This document shows positions 55,651-64,000 of a stretch of DNA of 64,000 bases, one piece after another. Origin of the DNA: an uncultured Pirellulaceae bacterium (lineage in GTDB: Bacteria > Planctomycetota > Planctomycetia > Pirellulales > Pirellulaceae). The stretch is taken from NCBI GenBank assembly GCA_938083195.1, contig CALKCK010000007.1, positions 156,184 through 220,183 of the forward strand, written 5' to 3'. The first letter of the stretch is position 1, and each line of letters opens with the position of its first letter. Under the pieces are notes generated by a model, which did not search any database, was not told the DNA's origin, and was given only the letters and a program-made list of their open reading frames with translations. A program made the translations under genes and the position numbers.

Positions 55651-58600
55651 TTAACGGGAAACCTTTTCTAAAACATACCATTTAGATCTCCACTCAGGTT
55701 TATTTCGTTTACTAAAACCACCTGATTCTACAAACAAGAAGTCAGTTTTACCAACCTTTTTCACTTCCATCTTGAGCGCCTGATAGCGGTTAAGATCCAT
55801 CAGCGTTTCGTTCGACCAAGCCCAAGTGGGCTCGCTCGTCGCGCCGCCAACCTGAAATTCAATGGTTGAAAACGGCGAATTCCTAACGGATTGTGGCTTT
55901 TTCGCTGGATCAAATTCACTCATTCTGGGAACCTCGGCAATCAGCTTCCAATTTCCCATGACAATTTTGTTAGCGACGAACGACCCACTATATCGAAACA
56001 AATTCTCGTTCGGATCATTTTCAGCGATTTCCGGATCTTGTTTTTCCTGCCAGTTCGATGACATCATTGGCACAACCTTCGCAGACTGAAATACGAGGTC
56101 ATCGCCCATCGGCGGTAACTTCTGTTCGTCTAGATGCAAGCTAATTTTACCTTGAGGTAAGCGGCTTGAGGGCAAGGTACTGTACTTGTCGTTGTAACGG
56201 ATGAAAGTTTTCACAGCGATGGTCACCTCCCCCTGCCTAAAATCATCCCAAAATTCTTCCGTGATAAGAGCACCCTTGGGACGCCCACCAGAACCGCGGC
56301 CACCACCCTGTTTGGCCTCAATCAATTTTTTACCGTTGATAAAAATTACATGTCCACCGCCGGCCCCCACGTGCTCCCCTGTATTGACTCGCAACCGATA
56401 ACGATGGCCCTCTTTGATAGGCGGAATTTTGAAGGTTCCGCGGAGCATGAGGACTTCTTTTTCCCACAGAGTATTTATTTTTGTCGCGCCGTAACAACCC
56501 GGTCCAGTACAACCGTCGGAACATTTCGTAATTGGATGAGACGGTATTTCGCCATTGTAGGTGCCGAACGGACTGTTTCCTTTTTTCCAGCCCGCACTAG
56601 CCAAGTCAAAATCGGGATCGGACCAGTTCTCCATGCCACCAGGAAGTGTGACTGCTCGGTAGCGACTGACAAGTTGGTCAAACGGCACTTGTTCTGACGG
56701 AATTGGATCGAAACTGTGGTAAGACCATTCCACATTGCGTAAATCTACAAACATGTTCCAACCAAATTGGTCGTGCCCCGCCCTCTGATAAAGTGCTACC
56801 AATTCATCGATCGGCTCCCCTCGACCACCGGGCCACTCAACAACTACCTGATTAGCAGCCAACGGAATCAGCTTCTTTCGATTTTTACCAACAAATTCTG
56901 GGATGAGTTCCTTCATTATGATGGGGTTCAACGCTTGCTTAAGCTTGGGACCAAACTGACTGGAGTCCGCGGCAAGGAAAATTTCCTTATAAGGTAGAAT
57001 TTCATCCGGGTACTTTTCACGAGCAATCTGATAAAGAACATCATAACCACCGGGTACGTCTGCCAAGGAAGCGGCAATTGCCTCGAGATGATAGTCATAG
57101 GTGGGCCTGAGATTTTGTCCCTCAGGACTCGTTTTCATTCCTGCATAACCTGTGTACGTCTCTTTCAGCGTTTCGGTAGCGAGCCGTTGGACCGCGGGGG
57201 CGGCATTCTTTATCCGTGCACGAATGGCCGGAGCAAAGCCATGCGTCACAGAAACTCGTTGATTATTTCTCACCAACTCTCCCATCACAGGTAGCACCCG
57301 CTCATAACACCTTGCGTCTGCCGCTACCGGTGTTAGTGCCGTCAATGCAGCGTTTCGAAGCCAGGCCTCCTCGTGCTGAACGTAGGGCAACAGGAGATCT
57401 ACCAAAGGTACAATCTGCTCCACCGAACCTGATCCAATCAAACGGATAGCTGCATCTTTAATGAACCAAGACTCATTGGGATTTCTAACCGCCTCCACCG
57501 CTAATTCAAAAATTTCTGGAGTCAACGAATCTGGCTGTTCCAAAACAGCACCAAACATAGCTCGACGAACCCGCGGATCCTCATGTTTCAAGAACTCCAT
57601 CAACAAAACAGGTCGAATCGGTCCACCAGCGGTTTTTTTACCAATGTAACCACAATTGACGCCTAACACTTTAAAAGCGGCAATATTACGAATGCAAAAA
57701 TCTGGATGAAACATGTATTTCCGAATTACATCGTCACTCGGCTGTTCCCCACCGTGAAACTGGCGAAGGAAAGGCAGGCTCGAATCGCTTTCCAACGTCT
57801 CCCCAGAAAGATCCTGCTTTTTTCCTAAATTATCTACCACCGATTCAAGCGACAGGAACTCATCATCTGCATCCGTTCCCCACGGCTGCTCGGGAAGTAA
57901 AAATGGTTTCGAAAATTTTGTTCGAGGCGCGCCACTGATGCGAAGATTTTTTCGAGGCATGGTATAGGCTAATGGAAACGCAACTCCCCAAAGTTCTTTG
58001 TCGTACCCTGAACCGCCAAGAATGCCAAACGACCCATCGAAACGCCGTGAAAGATCATAATGCCACTGGCGGTTATCCATAAACTCGCGATATTGATTTG
58101 GCTTTTTTTCATATAACAGCCCCATCGCAGCACTGCGCCAAATTTCACCAATACCCCCGCCTGTATGACCGTGCAACATGAAGGTCGTGGTGTAGAAGCT
58201 TTGCATCGCACATACGTCTCGCGCCCGCGCGTAAACCGAATCCTCCCCCTGTGGTGTAAGCGCTGCGGCGGCAGCCATTGCGATGGCAAGTTTACCGTTC
58301 TTGCCGTTATCGACAAAGCCAGTAAACGGACGATCATCGCCGTAAGGATTATTTCCCCGACCCGCGTAACGATAAAAATGCCTCAACGCGCCATTTAGCG
58401 TCTGCTCAGGAACCTTAACGCCACACTCTTTGGCTAATAATAAAAACGTCAGTACATGGGTCCCGGCCGCGTTAAGATGACCGGCACCATATCCAGTTAA
58501 CGCTGATCCGCGACCAGCCCAGGCATCATTATGTTGAGTTTTGGCCGCGCTATCGACCCATTTTTGGATGTTCACCAAAATCTCCGGATCACCCGTCCTC

Positions 58601-59250
58601 AGGTAACATTCAGCAAGCGGAATACCACCGTAGCCGACGTACCAAGGGTACGAATGTGCAGGAGCAGCGCGTGCCCATTTGCGAACAAATTCCAAGTCCT
58701 GTTGTTCGCCTGTCGACAACAAAAACAGCATACCAATTCCGCCAAGACCTTCTGTCGAATCAGGTCGAGTCAAATAGTCCGCAACTTGACGAACGATTTT
58801 ATCCGATTTTTCGCAGTGTAATGGCCAAGTCTCGCTGTATGCGCCAAGGACAGGCACCTGCACGACGACCGGTGTCGGTTCACCTTGAATCGCAAATTCT
58901 ATCCGCCCATCACCTGCTTCTGCCGCAGCTAGGATCCCGCCTAACTGAATTCGGGGATCAATGTTCGCAAGTTTCTGGCCATTGATTGTTTCAATCACCT
59001 GACCAGATTTTAGTCTTCCTGTTTTTTCCGCTGGAGACCCTTTCTCAATGCTCTTTATTTTTAAAACAAATACCGGTTGGTGAAGTTCCAGACCTACACC
59101 TACGGGACCAAAGCGCTTTATCTCTTGTACCGATTTGGTCTCACTTGGACGGGTCGAAAATAACTCAGACCGGTTGTAAAACGAAGCATCTTGACTGGAA
59201 ACAATTCCTATCGGCAGCAAAACAATCATCAGAGCAATACGTAAAATCAT
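55651..59250 (-). CDS. Large secreted DUF6288-like protein with PDZ-like and alpha/alpha domains
   Basis: A 1199-residue protein. Signal peptide, a PDZ-like domain (~45-125; IKSIEKGSPAEKTGRLKSGQVIETINGQ), then a long alpha-helical toroid-like region with HGHTGGGIGEIWRSAA and GGSGYDKELWGVAFPLAY, which I associate with DUF6288 in PVC bacteria. HEAT-like repeats follow (~520-700), and the C-terminal part has beta-rich binding-like domains. The toroid may be a glycoside hydrolase-like or scaffold domain; no catalytic pair is certain. The ATG overlaps the stop of the YdjY-like gene upstream (ATGA), so the two are translationally coupled. Confidence 0.8.
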   Translation of the reverse strand: MILRIALMIVLLPIGIVSSQDASFYNRSELFSTRPSETKSVQEIKRFGPVGVGLELHQPVFVLKIKSIEKGSPAEKTGRLKSGQVIETINGQKLANIDPRIQLGGILAAAEAGDGRIEFAIQGEPTPVVVQVPVLGAYSETWPLHCEKSDKIVRQVADYLTRPDSTEGLGGIGMLFLLSTGEQQDLEFVRKWARAAPAHSYPWYVGYGGIPLAECYLRTGDPEILVNIQKWVDSAAKTQHNDAWAGRGSALTGYGAGHLNAAGTHVLTFLLLAKECGVKVPEQTLNGALRHFYRYAGRGNNPYGDDRPFTGFVDNGKNGKLAIAMAAAAALTPQGEDSVYARARDVCAMQSFYTTTFMLHGHTGGGIGEIWRSAAMGLLYEKKPNQYREFMDNRQWHYDLSRRFDGSFGILGGSGYDKELWGVAFPLAYTMPRKNLRISGAPRTKFSKPFLLPEQPWGTDADDEFLSLESVVDNLGKKQDLSGETLESDSSLPFLRQFHGGEQPSDDVIRKYMFHPDFCIRNIAAFKVLGVNCGYIGKKTAGGPIRPVLLMEFLKHEDPRVRRAMFGAVLEQPDSLTPEIFELAVEAVRNPNESWFIKDAAIRLIGSGSVEQIVPLVDLLLPYVQHEEAWLRNAALTALTPVAADARCYERVLPVMGELVRNNQRVSVTHGFAPAIRARIKNAAPAVQRLATETLKETYTGYAGMKTSPEGQNLRPTYDYHLEAIAASLADVPGGYDVLYQIAREKYPDEILPYKEIFLAADSSQFGPKLKQALNPIIMKELIPEFVGKNRKKLIPLAANQVVVEWPGGRGEPIDELVALYQRAGHDQFGWNMFVDLRNVEWSYHSFDPIPSEQVPFDQLVSRYRAVTLPGGMENWSDPDFDLASAGWKKGNSPFGTYNGEIPSHPITKCSDGCTGPGCYGATKINTLWEKEVLMLRGTFKIPPIKEGHRYRLRVNTGEHVGAGGGHVIFINGKKLIEAKQGGGRGSGGRPKGALITEEFWDDFRQGEVTIAVKTFIRYNDKYSTLPSSRLPQGKISLHLDEQKLPPMGDDLVFQSAKVVPMMSSNWQEKQDPEIAENDPNENLFRYSGSFVANKIVMGNWKLIAEVPRMSEFDPAKKPQSVRNSPFSTIEFQVGGATSEPTWAWSNETLMDLNRYQALKMEVKKVGKTDFLFVESGGFSKRNKPEWRSKWYVLEKVSR

Positions 59251-60029
59251 TTCTTAAATCCAGTCTTTTGTTTCGTTTTTGGACGGAGACGTAGCGTGAT
59301 TTTCGTCCCAACTTTTGGCAAATGCTTTGGATTCACTTGCCAAGTTAATGTCGCGTTACGATTACTCTCAACATTTGGCAAACACAACAACTCATCTCCG
59401 AAAGACGCAATCGAAAGCACGTGCCCACTAATGTCCGCCAGATAGGTGCGTGGCCCTGAACCGTTGTCACGAAGAATCGACCCAGAAAACACAAACGAAT
59501 CAGGGAATTCTTGAGCTTCCGTTTTCTGAGATTGGGGCAGGGGAGGAGTGTTAGTTACGCTGAACGGGTCAGTTTGTCCATCGTGGTGACTCACGAAGTC
59601 GCGCACCGGCCGTTCAACTGTTTTACCATGCGAATCTTTCCAAACAAAAAACACCTCGACTCGATCACCTCGCGGCGGAATGTCGACCCAACGCTCTTCC
59701 TCACCCACTTGCTTTCGCATTGCCGGATTGCCATTGTCTAAATTAAGTAACAACAACGCCGTGTGAATATGCATTGGGCGACCAACGACAGAAACAATGG
59801 ATTCATGTTCTTTACTTCCCTTTACACAGGCGATCAGTTCAAGAAATCCATGATCAAGACAAACCGAAGCTTCAAGATCGACGCATTGTTTTTTAAAATC
59901 AACTACTAAACCTGGCAACTTTATTGGAGCGCGAACCGCTGGTTGCGTTAAAGGTTCATCGCCCCAACCTATCGAAAAACATACGAGAAAGGCAAATAAA
60001 ACTGCTGTTTGAATCCAACCTGTTTTCAT
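59247..60029 (-). CDS. YdjY-domain secreted protein
   Basis: Signal peptide (TAVLFAFLVCFSIGWG), then LPGLVVDFKKQCVDLEASVCLDHGFLELIACVKGSKEHESIVSV and HIHTALLLLNLDNGNPAM, the pattern of YdjY domains. A second beta-rich part covers residues ~100-250. YdjY proteins are often found with secreted repeat proteins in PVC bacteria and have no established activity. The stop overlaps the start of the DUF6288-like gene by four bases, so both probably work in one process. Confidence 0.82.
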   Translation of the reverse strand: MKTGWIQTAVLFAFLVCFSIGWGDEPLTQPAVRAPIKLPGLVVDFKKQCVDLEASVCLDHGFLELIACVKGSKEHESIVSVVGRPMHIHTALLLLNLDNGNPAMRKQVGEEERWVDIPPRGDRVEVFFVWKDSHGKTVERPVRDFVSHHDGQTDPFSVTNTPPLPQSQKTEAQEFPDSFVFSGSILRDNGSGPRTYLADISGHVLSIASFGDELLCLPNVESNRNATLTWQVNPKHLPKVGTKITLRLRPKTKQKTGFKK

Positions 60030-60264
60030 GATAGGTAATCCGCGCTGATCAATAAAAGAATTAGGTTGAGCGCAAGTGATAAATTAATGGGCGATTTACG
60101 CTTGAGCAATAGTTCTGGTACTTAAGGTGGATGTGGCAAGACAGGCCATTGCAAAAACGTAGCAACGCCATAACTGGTGCAGCATCTGGTAGGAATCCGG
60201 CTTCCAATGATCCGTCTCGATTTCTATCGACCCCCGTAACAAACGATTGACCTTTGTAAAAAGA

Positions 60265-61695
60265 CTAATCTCTGGTTTCTTTTGTCAAAAGTTCAACCAT
60301 CGCTTCGCCCATCGCCGTTCCCACGTCCATGTAGGTCTGAGCATTTCCATTGTAATGGCTATTAGACGCACCGCCCTGACTAAGTGGATGTGTATAGACA
60401 GTGGCGACGTTACCTTTGAATTCTGGATACTTCCCTGTGTTTCCGGCAACACTTAGTTGTGCATCGAGTATCAATTTCTCGTTTCCCTCCGCATTCTCTT
60501 TAGACGTCTGTCCAAGCGTCGCAACCACGAATTTTGCCAGAGGTGCATTGAATTCGGCTCGCAAGGTTCGAATTAAATGAACGAGATTTTTCTCGTATTG
60601 AAGAGCGTGGGCCTCGTTGTAGCGGTCTTTGTCTCCTTGCCACCAACCAAAGCCAACAATCTCATATCCGCGCCCCTTCCAATGCGGAAACTGCTCATCA
60701 AAATTCCCGAGAACGTCCTTGGCAGCGTTGAAACAATCATCGTATTGCTTTCCGGCATACCATCCGATTGGCTCCGGTGTCGCCCCCTTTTCCCAAGACA
60801 GAGGGGATTCTTTGTAAGCCGCGTAGACCTTGCCACCATGCTCGAATCTCTTGCTTCCCGGTGGAAGAAAGTCCCAAGACAGCGATCGATTTCCCTGAGA
60901 TGTTTTTAACAACAAAACCGGTTCTGATTCATAATCACCAACAACATGGCCAAACCCAAGTTCGGGTCCAATTCTACCTGACTCAACACCCAACCAATGA
61001 CTCCCGGTCGCCGTCACAACTCCCTTGTACCAAACATCATCTCGGGCGATCCATTGCCCCTTTGAATTTGCCAGATACGGATACAGACCCTGGTGATTTA
61101 CAAGGGTTGAAAGTGTTCCTGGAACGTCCATTTGATTGATCCAACCCAGTCCATTCGCGTCTTTTGTTAAATACGTAATTTTGAATGGCACCTTGTTCCC
61201 AGCGGTAAGTTTGATCTCCGAACGAACGGCTTTCTCAGATCCCTCTTGCCGGTGGACCTCCTTCCCATCCACCTCCATAATGTTCCGCATCGATCCTCCA
61301 TATCCCGGTCTGAACTGATAGACGCCTGTCTTTTTAACCTGAATAAAACCGCGAGTGACCTGCGTCCCACCTCCAGGATAGGGCGTCGGTTCGGTACCAC
61401 CGAATTTGGTCAACTTTAATGTCTCTAACGGTGTCAAAGAGTCGTAGTCACATTTCGCGTCATAAGGTCCTTCGTAAACAGAGACAACGGGATCAATAAA
61501 CTGATCGCCCCATCTACCACCGCCTCCAATAACCTGTCCCGCGCCCACCATATTGGACTGCCCGGAAAGAATAAATACTTTAATCGGACCGCCCCGATCG
61601 GCCGCCGACTGTTCCTGGCCATTGGCAATTGTGAAGGTTAGTAACAACGCAATCGTCGTAAAAAAACTGATGTTAGTTCTCAGGGTACATTTCAT
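60265..61695 (-). CDS. SASA-type carbohydrate esterase (sialate O-acetylesterase-like)
   Basis: Signal peptide, then IKVFILSGQSNMVGAG with the nucleophile Ser44 in SGQSNM, the hallmark of the SASA (CE6-like) esterase family. WWQGDKD sits in the middle, and SNSHYNGNAQTYMDVG near the end supplies the catalytic His. Between residues ~95 and ~185 lies an inserted beta-domain (GFIQVKKTGVYQFRPGYGGS) that looks like a binding module. It should remove acetyl groups from a polysaccharide outside the cytoplasm, aiding the sulfatases and glycanases. The start is ATG at 61695. Confidence 0.9.
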   Translation of the reverse strand: MKCTLRTNISFFTTIALLLTFTIANGQEQSAADRGGPIKVFILSGQSNMVGAGQVIGGGGRWGDQFIDPVVSVYEGPYDAKCDYDSLTPLETLKLTKFGGTEPTPYPGGGTQVTRGFIQVKKTGVYQFRPGYGGSMRNIMEVDGKEVHRQEGSEKAVRSEIKLTAGNKVPFKITYLTKDANGLGWINQMDVPGTLSTLVNHQGLYPYLANSKGQWIARDDVWYKGVVTATGSHWLGVESGRIGPELGFGHVVGDYESEPVLLLKTSQGNRSLSWDFLPPGSKRFEHGGKVYAAYKESPLSWEKGATPEPIGWYAGKQYDDCFNAAKDVLGNFDEQFPHWKGRGYEIVGFGWWQGDKDRYNEAHALQYEKNLVHLIRTLRAEFNAPLAKFVVATLGQTSKENAEGNEKLILDAQLSVAGNTGKYPEFKGNVATVYTHPLSQGGASNSHYNGNAQTYMDVGTAMGEAMVELLTKETRD

Positions 61696-62318
61696 TCTTT
61701 GTTTTCTTTAATTAGTCGTTCGCTTACAGTAGATTCTATGGCAGTCGCACAATCTAATTTTCTCAACGTTAATGCCCGACCAACAAAATCTCTTTTCGTA
61801 CGGTTCAGGATAATTTAACCGCATCACTGGAATATTTTGGCCGCACGCATTATGAATGTCAAATGTATCCGGAAAGTGCGGTACTAATGAAATAATTCGA
61901 TTGATTCGAAACTTAGAAGGCTTACGGATTTTCTTATTCCTGCAGCGGGCGGCCGAGCGATTCGCGTACTTGGGACGAAGATGCCCACGCCAAGGTCACT
62001 GACCTAAGTTTTGTTCACACTGAGGCTATATGATGGAGCTCAACCAATGACTCACGGTGTCAAAAGAACAGATATCAAATGACTTTATCACGCAATTGGC
62101 AATTAGGGTGGGTCAATTCTAAAAGTTAAGCGATTTCAAATGTTGCCTTTATCAAGCTAATTCACCGTGGCTCAATCCAACAGCATTTTTCCCCGACCGG
62201 CTTACACGATGCATCCCAACGCTTCGTGAAACCGAAACCAAGTCAATGCTAATAAAAGGAGGTGAAAAACCGCGTCTAGCCTTAAGGCAAGCGACTTGAG
62301 CATCAAAATGAACATTAA
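61696..62318. other. Intergenic region with 13-base palindrome
   Basis: 623 bases between two minus-strand genes. One stretch (61940-62010) is richer in G and C than its surroundings. It contains the palindrome AGGTCACTGACCT at 61993-62005. A 74-residue minus-strand frame overlapping the VWA gene end has no motif. No gene is supported. Confidence 0.4.
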
Positions 62319-63575
62319 CTAGCGGGCGGATACAAACACCCCGCCGTTTTGGTTGGCAATTGTACGCATAACCCATTCGCCCTGATCATCCAATGAGATT
62401 GTGTTCATTGGTATGACGTTGCCTGTATCGTAATTACCATCGACAGGTGTCGGGGCATTCCATTGTTTTAACCAATTGACTGTATTGTCCTTCAGCAAAC
62501 CGTCGGACAACAAAAATATTGCATCTGGCCTGAGTTTAAGGGCAGCATACACGGCGGGACCTGGAAAGGTGGAGCCGTTGGGAACTTGTTTTTTCAACCA
62601 ATAAAGCATTCGCCGTTTGTTATCAGCGGTAGCTACCGACATTCCAGCCGACTGAAGATTGGCGTCGAGCATGACCTTGGTTTGCGTATTATATAACAAA
62701 ACTAAAAACTCTTGGTCTTCTTCTAAACCGTTGATTGCTTCTCGAAGCTCAGTTACGGCTCGCCGCCACCGACTTCCTTTCATGCTACCGGAACAGTCGA
62801 TCACGAACACGAACTTTTTCCCATACGACCTAATCCCAAAGAATTTCGCCTTCGACGAACCATTCGTGCTTGCCAACTCTCCCCCAATTTCTTCTCCATC
62901 TACACCTCCCAATTCATCCAGCGACGAAAGATCAAGTTCCGCAAATTCTAATGGCGCATTCTCCATCAGCGCAGTTGAAAGATCTGGAGCTTCGAACTCC
63001 ATCTTACCAACTTCATTCATCTCAAACCCAACCGCCTCTTCCGTTACAACATCTTCCAACTCAAAGTCCGTCATCTCAATGACAAACGACTCAGAACTTT
63101 CAGATACATCGAGGACAATCCTTTCCTGTGCAACTGGTTCATTTAGCGTAAACCAGGCCAAGATCAACAAAAAAATGAGATGTAAAATCGTACTCCACAA
63201 CCAAGAAGGCATTCCGCGAAAACCGCTCCTCAACAACGAATTGGGAAATTGAAACAAATCGAATTCTTGGACGCCCAAGCGTGAAACTGATTTTGGAGTT
63301 GATCCAGAGTTAACAATTGAACCAGAGTTAACAATGGAACCAGAATCAGCAATGGAACCAGAGTTGTTAGTTGACCCAGCGTTCCTGATAGAAATCGAAT
63401 CCCGCTGGATTCTCATTCGGGGTTTAATTGTAGCGAGAGTCGCTAACCCCGACGGCGAAGAACTTGCAGCACTACCTTGGCGTTGCCCGTCCTGACGGTT
63501 GTCTTCCTCGAAGCTACACGCATGAATCTGGGGTTTGATTGCGATGCCCGGTCCGTCTAATCGTTCGACATCCAT
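62319..63575 (-). CDS. VWA-domain membrane protein
   Basis: A disordered N-terminus with a short Ser/Gly/Asn repeat (SGSIVNSGSI pattern), a membrane helix (WLWSTILHLIFLLILAWFTL), then an acidic region and a von Willebrand A domain. The MIDAS motif is DCSGSMKGSR, followed by FLVLLYNTQT and AIFLLSDGLLKDN. The frame opens at TTG 63641; ATG 63575 has AAGG about 9 bases upstream and is preferred. A VWA domain after a single membrane helix is common in Planctomycetota and may mediate protein contacts outside the cytoplasm. Partners unknown. Confidence 0.85.
   Translation of the reverse strand: MDVERLDGPGIAIKPQIHACSFEEDNRQDGQRQGSAASSSPSGLATLATIKPRMRIQRDSISIRNAGSTNNSGSIADSGSIVNSGSIVNSGSTPKSVSRLGVQEFDLFQFPNSLLRSGFRGMPSWLWSTILHLIFLLILAWFTLNEPVAQERIVLDVSESSESFVIEMTDFELEDVVTEEAVGFEMNEVGKMEFEAPDLSTALMENAPLEFAELDLSSLDELGGVDGEEIGGELASTNGSSKAKFFGIRSYGKKFVFVIDCSGSMKGSRWRRAVTELREAINGLEEDQEFLVLLYNTQTKVMLDANLQSAGMSVATADNKRRMLYWLKKQVPNGSTFPGPAVYAALKLRPDAIFLLSDGLLKDNTVNWLKQWNAPTPVDGNYDTGNVIPMNTISLDDQGEWVMRTIANQNGGVFVSAR
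63304..63375. repeat. 18-base tandem repeat inside the VWA gene
   Basis: Four imperfect 18-base units start at 63304, 63322, 63340 and 63358, each beginning CCAGAG or CCAGAA. In the coding sense they give a six-residue Ser/Gly/Ile/Asn repeat. The period is a multiple of three, so copy changes keep the frame. The repeat lies in the disordered cytoplasmic N-terminus. Confidence 0.8.
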
Positions 63576-64000
63576 ATTTATGCGCCTTAATGCCGGAAGT
63601 GTTGCCGACCGCCCAAGAGCATTGTTACCTTCAATTCGCAAAAATCAAGAACACAAATTGTCTTCGTAAACCATGTTGCAAGAATTTTACTAACCGGACA
63701 GTCGACTTCTCAGACAATCGCTCGAACATCGACGTTTTAATAATCTTGACATCGCCATCATAAAAATCTTAGCTATCGGCCTTAACCAAGGTGTCTCGTT
63801 TTGAAACAGACAATCCCCAATCGATTGAGCCTAACCTTGATGCACCCTCGATCAAAAAAAGATCCAATCATTGGATAAACGGTTGCGACACCCTGAATGC
63901 AAAAAACAACGCAGCAATCCTGACACGAACCGGCTCATCGAAAGCCTGCGAAGAACGCAAATTTTAAACCGCGATAAATTATAGGTTCCATCCCTTTTCC
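63576..64000. other. Right-edge region, no gene supported
   Basis: About 425 bases upstream of the VWA gene. A GTG-started 58-residue plus-strand frame (63791-63967) has no motif or ribosome-binding site. It should carry the VWA promoter. Confidence 0.35.

Noticed and set aside
63791..63967. GTG-started 58-residue frame at the right edge
   Set aside because: No ribosome-binding site, signal peptide or motif.

Overview
This window looks like a piece of chromosome from a moderately low-GC member of the Planctomycetota, probably of Pirellulales type. I infer this from gene content, not from a phylogenetic marker. The content includes six secreted type-I sulfatases, a Tat-targeted Gfo/Idh/MocA oxidoreductase, a ThuA/SGNH protein of the PVC type, DUF1080-like, DUF6288-like and YdjY-like secreted proteins, a PEP-CTERM-tagged glycoside hydrolase, and an ECF sigma factor next to a Ser/Thr kinase. 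Genes lie mostly on the minus strand in short units separated by long AT-rich spacers. I found no tRNA, rRNA, CRISPR array, transposase, phage gene or origin.

Layout. 1-5.3 kb: a ThuA-SGNH protein running off the left edge, a secreted oxidoreductase and a TPR-sulfotransferase. 5.9-8.6 kb (plus): a small membrane protein, a radical SAM protein resembling the archaeal tetraether lipid synthase Tes, and an Lgt-like integral membrane protein. 8.6-12 kb: a kinase with a formylglycine-generating-enzyme-like C-terminal region, and its ECF sigma factor. 13-19 kb: a methyltransferase, a secreted protein with a truncated cold-shock motif behind a very good sigma-54 promoter, a DUF1080 protein, a GAF-GGDEF diguanylate cyclase and a CrtI/RetSat-like oxidoreductase. 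19-26.4 kb: a sulfatase, then a tight operon read right to left (small membrane protein, large membrane protein, ABC ATPase, ABC permease, truncated haemoglobin). 27.3-30.5 kb: a membrane protein and a double metallophosphoesterase. 30.6-45 kb: sulfatases, a laminin-G-like/coiled-coil protein, an acyltransferase, a YiaA-type protein and a GH8 glycanase. 45-48 kb: a lipoprotein, a HEAT-like protein, and a DUF218 protein followed by a formyltransferase. 48-64 kb: an SGNH-like hydrolase, two sulfatases, an S9 peptidase, a DUF6868-like protein, a DUF6288/YdjY pair, a SASA-type esterase and a VWA protein.

How the genes fit together. The main theme is breakdown of sulfated polysaccharide outside the cytoplasm: sulfatases, a carbohydrate esterase, GH8, DUF1080-like proteins and a sugar-type oxidoreductase. 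A second theme is envelope and lipid chemistry: the Tes-like/Lgt-like pair, the acyltransferase, the CrtI-like enzyme and the formyltransferase. The best leads for new biology are the Tes-like/Lgt-like pair, the sigma-54-controlled secreted cold-shock-like protein, and a CSASR-type sulfatase in a set otherwise of CxPSR type. Family assignments were made by reading motifs, without database searches.
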